The translations under genes and the position numbers were made by a program. The notes below the pieces were generated by a model. That model was not told the origin of the DNA and searched no databases. It saw only the letters and a list, made by a program, of their open reading frames with translations. This document shows, piece by piece, positions 7,203 to 12,852 of a DNA stretch of 19,986 nucleotides. This DNA is from JAPUIN01 sp041580375 (GTDB lineage Bacteria; Acidobacteriota; Polarisedimenticolia; Gp22-AA2). Every line of letters begins with the position of its first letter. The first letter of the stretch is position 1. The stretch is taken from assembly GCA_041580375.1 (NCBI GenBank), contig JBFGDZ010000053.1, positions 1 through 19,986 of the forward strand, given 5' to 3'.

Positions 7203-8132
7203 TCGCGGCTTCGGGGTCCGGGGCCTGGAGGGCGGCTTCGGGACGCTCTCCCGGAGCGCTTTCTTCTCCAGGAGCACCTCCCGCATGGAATTCCGCAGGA
7301 AGTAGAGCTCGGCGATCCTCAGGCCGGCGAACATCTTCTCGATGTCCCGGTTCTGGTACACCTGGCGGGGCATGACGCTCCCTGCGATCGGGGCGAACGC
7401 GATCTGCCGGTCGTCGAGGATCTTGTAGCGCCAGGGGGCCGCGGGCTCCTCCTCGCGGCGGGAATCGAAGTAGGACAGCACGAGCCCGCCCGGCTTCAGC
7501 ACCCTGCGGACCTCCGCGGCGACGACGCGCACCGACTCGGGGTCGTAATAATTGAAGACGTCCCACGCGATGATGGCGTCGAAGGTCATGTCAGGAAAAT
7601 TGATCGCGGTCGGCAGAATGGTGCGCCAGCGCTTCTGCGCCCGGGGCCGGCCCGGCAGGGTGCCGCGGCGGCGCGAGGCGACGCGGACGCGCTCGGTCGA
7701 GACCTCGCTGGCGGGAAACGTGCGGGGCGGCAGGACGATCCGGCGCGACGGCCGGGCCCCGGAGCGCGCCACGGACTTCGCCGCGGGGGAGGCGGACCGG
7801 CGGACCGGCGGCGGCTCCGAAGGCGCCGGAACCCGGGGCGCCGCGGGCGCGCGCTCGGCCGCCTCCGCGGGAAGCGGCTCCGACGCTGTCGCCGTCGCGT
7901 CGGCCAGGCTCAGGAGGTCCTCCACCTGGACCTTGCAGCCGAGGCGCGCGAAGAACTCGATGTTGACGCCGGACAGGGGTCCCAGGTCGAGGATGTGCGG
8001 GCGCGAGTCGGTCCGGAGCCGCTTGAGGAACTTTGCCAGGATGTGGGAGCGGATCGGCGCGCCGGCGGGGTCACCCCTCGCGGGGCCTCCGTCCTTGCCG
8101 CGATTCCTGAGCAGATAAAGCATCTCGATCAC
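7188..8132 (-). CDS. SAM-dependent methyltransferase-like protein with a long low-complexity insert
   Basis: A 314-residue class I methyltransferase-like protein. Motif I is HILDLGPLSG (46-55), with acidic residues after beta-2 (E71, D72). A Pro/Ala/Arg/Ser-rich segment of about 90 residues (roughly 75-165) interrupts the fold. It then resumes with MTFDAIIAWDVFNYYD (182-197), RRVLKPGGLVLSYF (motif for beta-5) and a C-terminal region that includes FAGLRIAELYFLRNSMREVL. The substrate is unknown, and motif I (GPLSG rather than GxGxG) is atypical, so it may be catalytically altered. Start GTG 8132 or ATG 8123 is possible; neither has a clear ribosome binding site, and a strong hairpin lies just upstream. 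It follows the bactofilin gene by 63 bp and is likely co-transcribed with it. The tail (PKPPSRPRTPKPRFTIE) is basic and Pro-rich. Confidence 0.8.
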   Translation of the reverse strand: MIEMLYLLRNRGKDGGPARGDPAGAPIRSHILAKFLKRLRTDSRPHILDLGPLSGVNIEFFARLGCKVQVEDLLSLADATATASEPLPAEAAERAPAAPRVPAPSEPPPVRRSASPAAKSVARSGARPSRRIVLPPRTFPASEVSTERVRVASRRRGTLPGRPRAQKRWRTILPTAINFPDMTFDAIIAWDVFNYYDPESVRVVAAEVRRVLKPGGLVLSYFDSRREEEPAAPWRYKILDDRQIAFAPIAGSVMPRQVYQNRDIEKMFAGLRIAELYFLRNSMREVLLEKKALRESVPKPPSRPRTPKPRFTIE

Positions 8133-8137
8133 GTCAC

Positions 8138-8168
8138 GCGCGCGGGGCCGCCCGGGCGGCCCGCGCGC
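8138..8168. repeat. Strong GC hairpin between bactofilin and methyltransferase genes
   Basis: A perfect 18-bp palindrome (8145-8162) is extended by 6 more base pairs (8138-8143 with 8163-8168), with one bulged G at 8144. It lies between the bactofilin stop (8196) and the methyltransferase start (8132). With no T-tract, partial attenuation or mRNA 3'-end protection is more likely than full termination. Confidence 0.45.
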
Positions 8169-8195
8169 CGAACGCGAACGCGCGATCGCAGGGCC

Positions 8196-8693
8196 CTAGA
8201 CGCGCGGGCCCTGCTTGACGGGAGCGTCCTCTTTGACCTCGGGGATGCGCCGCACCTCTTCGGTGCGCGAGCCGGCCTTGCGGGCTGTCTCGGCGGCGCC
8301 GCGCTCCATGTCGACGCTGCCCTTGAAGTGGGCGCCGTCGGCGATCGTGATCCGGGGCGACGCGATGTCCCCGTTCAGCCGGCCGGTCGGCGTGATCTCG
8401 ACCCGTTCCGCGGCGTGCGCATTGCCGGCCACTTCTCCGGCGATGATGATCGTCTTCGCGAAGAGGTCGGCCTTGATCTTGCCGTTCGCCCCGATCGTCA
8501 GGTTGTGGTCGCGCAGCTCGATCTTGCCCTCGACCCGCCCGTCGATCGTCAGATCCTCGTCTCCCTGCAGTTCACCCTTGATGTGAATCGACGGACCGAT
8601 GTTCACGATGCGGCCCCCCTTTCCCGCGTCCGGATTGTAGATGGGATGCGACGTGTCACTCGGGCGCGAGCCGGATTCCTTCTTATCCCACAT
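8196..8693 (-). CDS. Bactofilin, polymer-forming cytoskeletal protein
   Basis: A 165-residue bactofilin (DUF583 family). These proteins self-assemble into nucleotide-independent beta-helical filaments on the inner membrane and organise cell shape, stalk or septum proteins and chromosome segregation. The repeating beta-helix is clear from about 30 to 135 (IGPSIHIKGELQGDEDLTIDG, then VEGKIEL and similar), with the characteristic short hydrophilic N-terminus and a charged C-terminal tail ending in VKQGPRV. ATG 8693 is fixed by an AAGGAGGT ribosome binding site four bases upstream. It heads a probable operon with the methyltransferase gene. Its promoter lies about 225 bp upstream, leaving a long structured leader. 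Length and layout are normal for the family. Confidence 0.93.
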   Translation of the reverse strand: MWDKKESGSRPSDTSHPIYNPDAGKGGRIVNIGPSIHIKGELQGDEDLTIDGRVEGKIELRDHNLTIGANGKIKADLFAKTIIIAGEVAGNAHAAERVEITPTGRLNGDIASPRITIADGAHFKGSVDMERGAAETARKAGSRTEEVRRIPEVKEDAPVKQGPRV

Positions 8694-8910
8694 CGAGACC
8701 TCCTTGCCGAAAGTGCCCAGCCTTCATGGTCTGGGTTGGTCAGCGTCTCCCAGGCGACGCGAGGCCGCTCCCTGAACGGGGTCAGGGGCCTTCGACCCGC
8801 GATGACGCCTGGCCGGATGTGCGCCCGGCCAGCGGATGGAGCACCTGAAGCGATCGGGGATCTCCCGGCCTGTCAATGAGATCCCGCCACCTTGGCCGCT
8901 CGTTCGAGTG
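8694..8910 (-). promoter_or_regulatory. Long structured 5' leader of the bactofilin gene
   Basis: The predicted transcript start near 8910 leaves a leader of about 217 nt. It holds a series of stems: 8857-8864 with 8878-8885 (8 bp), 8809-8816 with 8825-8832 (8 bp), 8770-8775 with 8782-8787 (6 bp), all perfect, plus CCCAG/CTGGG near the ribosome binding site. I recognise no known riboswitch core. An open frame on the minus strand here (8724-9146) shows no protein-like features. Confidence 0.4.
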
Positions 8911-8916
8911 CGCCGG

Positions 8917-8945
8917 ACTCTAGCATAGGGTCCATGGAGCGTCAA
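8917..8945 (-). promoter_or_regulatory. Main bactofilin promoter
   Basis: On the minus strand, TTGACG (8945-8940), a 17-bp spacer and an extended -10 TGC-TAGAGT (hexamer 8922-8917) are seen. The same TAGAGT hexamer appears in the APC permease promoter at 15020. Confidence 0.65.
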
Positions 8946-9246
8946 GGTAACGTTCTCCCTCCGTCGAACCGTCAAATCGCCGGCGCAATATATAGTTTTC
9001 GTAACCGGGTCAGGCAAGCGGTCGCGCAACATTTCCATGGTGGAGCGCGGGTCGTCGATCGGCGGAGCGGCGCGCGACCTCCGCGAGTTCCGCATCGCCA
9101 CGGGGGGCGAGGGCGAAAGGGGCCGCTGGCCGCGCCTTCCAGGCATCGGGGGACGCGAAATCCGCGTCCCGCCTTGCTAATTCGGCATCAGCCCGCGGGC
9201 GCCGGCGGTCCCGCCCGTAAGGGGCATCCCTGATGCGGGATAGGCC
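8946..9246. other. Intergenic stretch without a supportable protein gene
   Basis: About 300 bp contain no convincing coding region. A 47-codon plus-strand frame (9037-9180) has no ribosome binding site and no recognisable sequence. Hairpins are visible: GGGACGCG/CGCGTCCC (8 bp, around 9150-9170), a GCCCGCGGGC palindrome near 9195, and GCATC/GATGC near 9227. If transcription runs rightward from the -10-like TATAGT at 8991, it would end at the terminator at 9247-9278. Confidence 0.5.
8989..9017 (-). promoter_or_regulatory. Possible second, upstream bactofilin promoter
   Basis: On the minus strand, TTGCCT (9017-9012), a 17-bp spacer and TATATA (8994-8989) lie 72 bp above the main promoter. A -10-like TATAGT also reads on the plus strand at 8991-8996, but without a -35 box. 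The AT-rich patch (8987-9000) is conspicuous in this GC-rich region. Confidence 0.35.
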
Positions 9247-9278
9247 ATTCGGCGGGAAACAAGCCGGGTTTATTTTTT
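9247..9278 (+). terminator. Intrinsic terminator on the plus strand
   Basis: ATTCGGC (9247-9253) pairs with GCCGGGT (9263-9269) over 7 bp including two U-G wobbles, with a 9-base loop, followed by TTATTTTTT. On the minus strand the wobbles become A-C mismatches and there is no T-tract, so it reads rightward. No plus-strand protein gene lies upstream for more than 8 kb. Confidence 0.5.
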
Positions 9279-9280
9279 CG

Positions 9281-9311
9281 TTGACAATGACAGTTTTGAC
9301 CGTAATCTAAT
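9281..9311 (+). promoter_or_regulatory. Promoter of the predicted small RNA
   Basis: A perfect TTGACA (9281-9286) lies 19 bp before TCTAAT (9306-9311, 5/6); an alternative is TAATCT at 9303 with a 16-bp spacer. The predicted start is near 9318. It sits in an AT-rich island (about 9268-9320) directly after a U-tract. Confidence 0.55.
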
Positions 9312-9372
9312 GTCAGAAAAGCAACGCGCTCGCTGAGCAGGAAGAGGCAAAAAATCGGTCGCTGTGCTGAAG

Positions 9373-10365
9373 CTACGATTCCGGGTCCGCGGCGAGCCTG
9401 GACCTCGTAACGGCAGCGACCGGTTCTCTCTCCCTCCGACGGGCAGATGAGACCTGCCCGTTTTCGTCGGGGCGGCGGTTCGAAAGAGCCGTCGCCCCTT
9501 TTTTCGCGTTCGCGGCGGCGCCCCGGGCGGGCGCTCCTCCGGCGGAGGCCCGCGGCGCGAGCGGCAGCCATCTCCGATCGAGCAGGTGGTCGGTCCGCAC
9601 GTTGGACAGCGAGCGCAGCAGGGACACCTTGATCCCCGGGTGATCGTTCTCGAGCCGCTGGAGGAGGATCTTCGTGCGCGTCCGCTTGAGCGAGTGATCG
9701 CCGCAGGCGGGGCAGGCGCAGCAGATGATCGGAAAGCCGGCGGCGGCCGCGAAGCGACGGATGTCGCTCTCCCAGACGTAGCAGAGCGGCCGGATGACGA
9801 TGTTCCGGCCGTCCTTCGATCGCAGGATCGGCGGCATGGAGCCGATCGTGCCATTGTAGAACTGGCTCATCAGGAGGGTCTCCACGATATCGTCGGCGTG
9901 GTGCCCCAGGGCGATCTTGTTGCACCCGAGCTGCGGCGCCAGACGATAGAGGACGCCCCTGCGGAGCCGGGCGCACATCGAGCAGTGCGTGTCGCCCGCG
10001 GCCATCGTGTCGTCGATCACGCCGGCGATCCCGGTCCGTTCGATGTGGTGGGCGAATCCCCGCTCCCTAAAGTAGCGCTCCATGACGTCGATCCGGAAGC
10101 CGCGGTATCCCTGGTCCACCGTGACCGCGACGATCTCGAAGCGAACGGGGGCGCGGCGTCGCAGATGCTCGAGGAGGTGCAGCATGGTGAACGAATCCTT
10201 TCCGCCCGACATGGCGCACAGGATCCGGTCGCCGTCCTCGATCAGGCTGAAATCCTGGATGGCCCGCCCGACGCGCCGGGCGAGCGGCCTGAGCAGCTCC
10301 GGCGTTCTCCCTTCGGCGTCGCGGCGCCGCGAGGGCGCCGGATCGGTCATGGCGCTCATGGACAT
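9373..10365 (-). CDS. ttcA: tRNA 2-thiocytidine synthetase TtcA-like, with non-conserved C-terminal tail
   Basis: A 330-residue TtcA/TilS-type PP-loop ATPase, predicted to 2-thiolate cytidine 32 of tRNA using an iron-sulfur cluster. The PP-loop SGGKDS is at 53-58, CSMC (128-131) supplies two cluster cysteines, and CCACPACGD (215-223) supplies the third; GHHADDIVETLLMSQFYNG (154-172) is the typical core. Family-like sequence ends near residue 269 (VRTDHLLDRRWLPL). The last 61 residues are Arg/Ala/Pro-rich and resemble nothing in the family. Their DNA (9373-9558) carries the plus-strand RNA and terminators. ATG 10365 has GGAG seven bases upstream; ATGs at codons 3 and 6 are alternatives. Upstream is a TATAAT in the gap shared with the divergent hup gene. 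A functional assignment to TtcA rather than a paralogous thiolase is likely but not certain. Confidence 0.9.
   Translation of the reverse strand: MSMSAMTDPAPSRRRDAEGRTPELLRPLARRVGRAIQDFSLIEDGDRILCAMSGGKDSFTMLHLLEHLRRRAPVRFEIVAVTVDQGYRGFRIDVMERYFRERGFAHHIERTGIAGVIDDTMAAGDTHCSMCARLRRGVLYRLAPQLGCNKIALGHHADDIVETLLMSQFYNGTIGSMPPILRSKDGRNIVIRPLCYVWESDIRRFAAAAGFPIICCACPACGDHSLKRTRTKILLQRLENDHPGIKVSLLRSLSNVRTDHLLDRRWLPLAPRASAGGAPARGAAANAKKGATALSNRRPDENGQVSSARRREREPVAAVTRSRLAADPES
9439..9464 (+). terminator. First of two tandem terminators
   Basis: ACGGGCAG (9439-9446) pairs perfectly with CTGCCCGT (9454-9461) around a 7-base loop, and T4 spans 9461-9464. An outer CCGAC/GTCGG pairing (9436-9440 with 9466-9470) competes with the T-tract, which could make this stem conditional. 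Confidence 0.5.
9469..9504 (+). terminator. Strong intrinsic terminator with GAAA tetraloop
   Basis: A 13-bp stem (9469-9481 with 9486-9498) closes a GAAA tetraloop and is followed by T6 (9499-9504). Two G-U pairs exist only in plus-strand RNA; on the minus strand they become A-C mismatches. This is the clearest intrinsic terminator in the window, and it points into ttcA. Confidence 0.8.
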
Positions 10366-10418
10366 GGTCGTTCTCCACGCAGGAGCCCGGGGTCCCTCGT
10401 CATCGGGTGGGCGGAGCG

Positions 10419-10451
10419 ATTATAGCGCGCCGCACCCGTCCCGGCGCCGGG
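10419..10451 (-). promoter_or_regulatory. ttcA promoter with a palindrome in place of the -35 box
   Basis: A perfect minus-strand TATAAT (10424-10419) would start transcription near 10412. No -35 box is present; instead a perfect 12-bp palindrome CCCGGCGCCGGG (10440-10451) covers that position. It could be an operator or activator site. Confidence 0.4.
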
Positions 10452-10497
10452 CGTCACGGCCGCGCGAATCGAGGAGGATCGGGAGGGCCCCGCAGGA

Positions 10498-10526
10498 TTG
10501 ACACTACCGGGACCATCTGCTATTAG
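10498..10526 (+). promoter_or_regulatory. Promoter of the HU gene
   Basis: TTGACA (10498-10503), a 17-bp spacer and an extended -10 TGC-TATTAG (10521-10526) are followed by a leader of about 50 nt to the ATG at 10585. This is one of the best consensus promoters in the window, as expected for an abundant nucleoid protein. Confidence 0.75.
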
Positions 10527-10584
10527 AAGTCGACCTGCCCGGGAATCAACGCACCGACATGGAATGGAGTCAGGAGGGGCCGCG

Positions 10585-10857
10585 ATGAACAAGGCCGATT
10601 TGATCAGCCGAGTCGCACGGGACACCCGGATCACCAAGGTTCAGGCCGCGCGCGTGATCGATTCCATGCTCGAAAACATCACACGGGCGCTGAAGCGGGG
10701 AGACCGCGCCAGCCTCGTCGGCTTCGGGACCTTCAACGTCAGCCGGCGTCGCGCCCGCCTCGGCCGCAACCCGCAGACGGGGACGCCGATCACGATTCCG
10801 GCGCGCCGCATCGTCCGATTCACGCCGGGCAAGTCGCTCAAAGCCGACGTCCGATAG
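10585..10857 (+). CDS. hup: HU/IHF-family nucleoid DNA-binding protein
   Basis: A 90-residue HU-family histone-like protein that binds and bends DNA as a dimer and shapes the nucleoid. The N-terminal helices are typical (MNKADLISRVARDTRITKVQAA pattern), followed by GDRASLVGFGTFNVSRRRARLGRNPQTG, which is the signature of the family. The beta-arm with the intercalating Pro follows (RNPQTGTPITIPARR), then VRFTPGKSLKADVR. Length is standard. ATG 10585 is fixed by AGGAGGGG about 5-8 bases upstream; the longer frame starting at 10498 overlaps the promoter. The gene has its own strong promoter, diverging from ttcA. An imperfect stem overlaps its stop codon and may end transcription. HU homodimers are more likely than IHF since no partner gene is nearby. 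Confidence 0.96.
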   Translation: MNKADLISRVARDTRITKVQAARVIDSMLENITRALKRGDRASLVGFGTFNVSRRRARLGRNPQTGTPITIPARRIVRFTPGKSLKADVR

Positions 10858-10880
10858 GGTCTTTCGGGATCTCACGTCGG
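10844..10880 (+). terminator. Hairpin over the hup stop codon
   Basis: CCGACGT-CCGA (10844-10854) pairs with TCGG (10864-10867) and ACGTCGG (10874-10880) with a 6-base bulge; the TAG stop lies in the loop. There is no T-tract. It may slow or end transcription or protect the mRNA end. Confidence 0.3.
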
Positions 10881-10960
10881 GGGGCGATCGGCGCGTCGTC
10901 GAGTCGGACGGGCGGACCGGTGATCCTTCGGACGATCTTCGTAACCGCGAAAGAAACGAT

Positions 10961-10988
10961 TTGCTTGACGGACGAAGGGGCCTATATT
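10961..10988 (+). promoter_or_regulatory. Promoter of the small membrane protein gene
   Basis: TTGCTT (10961-10966), a 16-bp spacer and TATATT (10983-10988, 5/6) lie about 85 bp before the ATG at 11076. A TTGACG at 10965 is present too, but its spacing to the -10 is too short. The leader is otherwise featureless. Confidence 0.45.
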
Positions 10989-11075
10989 AGCCTGTGCGTC
11001 CAGTCGCGGTCCGTGCTGTGCGCGACGGCGGCGGGCGCCTCGAATCACGCACCATCCGGGAGGGATGATCACCAC

Positions 11076-11249
11076 ATGGACATGTTTCTTCTCTTCGTCG
11101 TCATCTTCACGTCCGTGCTCGTCGGCGTGGGGCTGAGCGCCCTGATGCTGTCCCTCTTTTTCAGGCTGATCCTCAAGCTGTCCCGAAACCGGATGGGTGA
11201 CGTCGCCGTTGCGCCCGCGCGCGTGCCGACGGGGGCCCCCCAGGCCTGA
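11076..11249 (+). CDS. Small single-pass membrane protein, function unknown
   Basis: A 57-residue protein with a hydrophobic stretch of about 27 residues at the N-terminus (FLLFVVIFTSVLVGVG, then LSALMLSLFF), a basic flank (RLILKLSRNR) and a polar Ala/Pro tail. The positive-inside rule puts the C-terminus in the cytoplasm. The ATG at 11076 follows GGAGGG (11059-11064) by 11 bases; the in-frame ATG at 11082 is an alternative. The open frame reaches upstream to 10920, but that part overlaps the promoter and is not protein-like. It has its own promoter, downstream of hup and convergent with the lipase gene, 31 bp from that gene's stop. I recognise no family. It could be a regulator or subunit of a membrane complex, but nothing in the sequence shows which. 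Confidence 0.65.
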   Translation: MDMFLLFVVIFTSVLVGVGLSALMLSLFFRLILKLSRNRMGDVAVAPARVPTGAPQA

Positions 11250-11280
11250 TCCCGAACCACGATCCTGAAATTGTGAAAGG

Positions 11281-12735
11281 TTATTTTCCGCCGGCGACGT
11301 GCGGGATGCCGGCGGGTCTCACCGGGCTGTAGAACAGAACATAAAACATGTTGTCCTGGAAGCTGCGGTTGGTCGGCAGCATGCCGTGGGACTCGCAGAA
11401 GAAGAAGGTCGAGGCGAACGTGCGGGTGCTGCGGGGGCCGTCGGGATCATCCATGCCGCCGTCGAGCGCCAGCAGCGACTGGGCCGTCACCGTACCGTCC
11501 CCCGGCGCCAGGATCGCCTTCTGCAGCTGCTTCAAGTCCCGGTCCTTCGCTCGCTCGTCGTCGAACAGGGTCACGGTCCCGGAGGCGGTCTCCTTCAGGA
11601 CGGCCCGGTCGAGGGTCGGGATACAGTCCGACCCGAAGATATGGATCGGGACGGGGGAGCCCCCCGGGAGGTCGCGCCGCAGCGCCGCGTGAAAGGAGCG
11701 CGCCCTGGCGAGGGCGGCGTCCAGGAAGACGCGCATCCTGTCGAGCCTCTCCGCCGCGGAGAGGGCGTCGGGGGCGTCCCTCCCGCGTCTGGAGGCCGCC
11801 TTCACAGCGGCGACCTGGGCGCCGGGGCGGAAGACCGACCAGCCGTTGCGCACCCACTCCCCGGCATCGTAGAGGTCCACCGCGACCGGGTTTCCCTGGA
11901 CGTCGACGAAGTGGCCGCGTCCGTCGTGCGGCAGGAGCTGGTAGACGGACGGCATCGTGAACACGACCTGGGGAGACATCGTCCTGGAGAAGCCGATGTT
12001 CAGGACCCGGAAGGCCGACATCGTGCCGCGCAGGGGCGCGCCGATGAGGATCATGCGGCCGATGTCCGGGGCGCCCGCATAGGTGACCGCGTGCTCCCGT
12101 CCGTCGCTGACGACGTCCTCCATGCCATACTTGAGGTAGTACTCGGCGACCAGCCCCCCCATGCTGTGGGCGAGGATGTCGAACCGCATGTCGGGCGCCT
12201 TCAGGCGGGCCTTGATCTGGCGGATCGCCCGGCCGAGCCCGATGGCCGACTCCACGTTGTCCCGGCGCCAGTCGTAGCAGTAGACGAACAGGCTGTCGCC
12301 CGGCTGGGGGTTGTTGATGTCGCCCATCCGGTAGCCCCCCACGTCGGTCAGGGCCTCCAGGACGGCTCCGTAGAACTTGACCCCCGCGACGCGCTCGTAG
12401 AGGGAGTAGGGGATGAGGTCGTCCCGGTTCTCGGTGATCGGGATCGCGTCGATCGGCAGGCCCAGATCCTCGGTCTTCCCGCGCTTGATCGCGTTGATGA
12501 ACCGGCCCCACACCGATTCGTGGGTGTGCCGGTTCTTCAGCTTCGATCCGATGAAGCCGTGGACGAATATGACCGGATTGCGCTCTTCGCGGGCCGCCGA
12601 TTCGCTGTGGATCTGCCCCACGTCCAGCTTGCGGAACATGGCGCAGCCGGTCAGGGCGCCGGCGGCGAACACCGCCAGCAGAAGGAGGGGCCGGGATCGT
12701 CCGGCGCCGCGTGCCCGCCTGTGTGTCATGACCAT
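11281..12735 (-). CDS. LCAT-like alpha/beta-hydrolase lipoprotein (lipase/acyltransferase)
   Basis: A 484-residue envelope lipoprotein. Residues 1-31 form a lipoprotein signal with a canonical lipobox LTGC (28-31). The alpha/beta-hydrolase fold follows: VIFVHGFIGSKL (oxyanion and strand), CYDWRRDN, and the nucleophile elbow AHSMGG with Ser191. A plausible triad is completed by Asp413 (GDGTVTAQS) and His450 (ESHGMLP). The architecture and the VHGF-GSKL and DWRR motifs resemble the lecithin:cholesterol acyltransferase / PDAT family, so ester hydrolysis or acyl transfer on a lipid or lipoid substrate at the membrane surface is inferred; the substrate is unknown. The start is ATG 12735 or 12729, with a weak ribosome binding site. 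A promoter-like TTGCGC-18-TATATT lies directly upstream. It follows the DPP III lipoprotein gene, separated by 117 bp. Confidence 0.85.
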   Translation of the reverse strand: MVMTHRRARGAGRSRPLLLLAVFAAGALTGCAMFRKLDVGQIHSESAAREERNPVIFVHGFIGSKLKNRHTHESVWGRFINAIKRGKTEDLGLPIDAIPITENRDDLIPYSLYERVAGVKFYGAVLEALTDVGGYRMGDINNPQPGDSLFVYCYDWRRDNVESAIGLGRAIRQIKARLKAPDMRFDILAHSMGGLVAEYYLKYGMEDVVSDGREHAVTYAGAPDIGRMILIGAPLRGTMSAFRVLNIGFSRTMSPQVVFTMPSVYQLLPHDGRGHFVDVQGNPVAVDLYDAGEWVRNGWSVFRPGAQVAAVKAASRRGRDAPDALSAAERLDRMRVFLDAALARARSFHAALRRDLPGGSPVPIHIFGSDCIPTLDRAVLKETASGTVTLFDDERAKDRDLKQLQKAILAPGDGTVTAQSLLALDGGMDDPDGPRSTRTFASTFFFCESHGMLPTNRSFQDNMFYVLFYSPVRPAGIPHVAGGK

Positions 12736-12770
12736 ATCGTCACTTCGGCTCCGTCAGCGAGGACCCGGGC

Positions 12771-12800
12771 AATATAAGGTTCCGACGTCACCCGGCGCAA
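12771..12800 (-). promoter_or_regulatory. Possible promoter of the lipase gene
   Basis: On the minus strand, TTGCGC (12800-12795), an 18-bp spacer and TATATT (12776-12771, 5/6) lie about 36 bp before the ATG at 12735. The -35 match is weak. It suggests the gene can be expressed apart from the dipeptidyl-peptidase gene upstream. Confidence 0.4.
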
Positions 12801-12852
12801 TGTCGCCGATCTGGACCTCGCGCCAGACGGCGCGCTGACGCCCCGGGGCCGC

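Larger units (their letters stand above)
9318..9504 (+). ncRNA. Predicted structured small RNA of about 187 nt, antisense to the ttcA 3' end
   Basis: The evidence is a promoter at the left, tandem plus-strand terminators at the right, and a rod-like fold between. Stem A pairs 9353-9364 with 9414-9425 (12 bp, one U-G). Inside it, TACGA (9374-9378) pairs with TCGTA (9405-9409), and GGTCC (9384-9388) with GGACC (9400-9404), with a one-sided bulge at 9379-9383. Below stem A, GGAAGAG (9340-9346) can pair with CTCTCC (9428-9433). The wobble pairs form only in plus-strand RNA. It overlaps ttcA codons beyond about 288 in antisense. Its length recalls 6S RNA, but the 5' and 3' ends do not form a closing stem, and it lacks tmRNA, SRP RNA and RNase P signatures. 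On the minus strand, stem A is followed by T6 and might also end ttcA transcripts, so part of the structure may serve both directions. Confidence 0.5.

Noticed and set aside
7095..8879. A 594-codon open frame on the plus strand
   Set aside because: It runs antisense across the bactofilin and methyltransferase genes, both of which have clear family features; its own translation is Arg/Asp/Gly-rich without motifs, as expected from a codon-bias shadow.
8694..8910. A known riboswitch in the bactofilin leader
   Set aside because: I found none of the core motifs of TPP, cobalamin, SAM, glycine, c-di-GMP or fluoride riboswitches by eye.
8724..9146. A 140-codon minus-strand frame upstream of the bactofilin gene
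   Set aside because: It overlaps the bactofilin promoter and hairpin-rich leader, is not followed by a sensible coupling to the gene, and shows no protein-like pattern.
9037..9180. A 47-codon plus-strand open frame beginning MVERGSSIGGAARDLREFRI, whose start faintly recalls a helix-turn-helix N-terminus
   Set aside because: No ribosome binding site, no recognisable domain, Gly/Arg-rich composition typical of chance frames in GC-rich DNA, and it contains a strong hairpin.
9318..9504. Assignment of the small RNA to 6S RNA, SRP RNA, tmRNA or RNase P RNA
   Set aside because: The length suits 6S RNA, but the ends do not form a closing stem. The SRP tetraloop region, the tRNA-like end of tmRNA and the conserved RNase P core were looked for and not seen.
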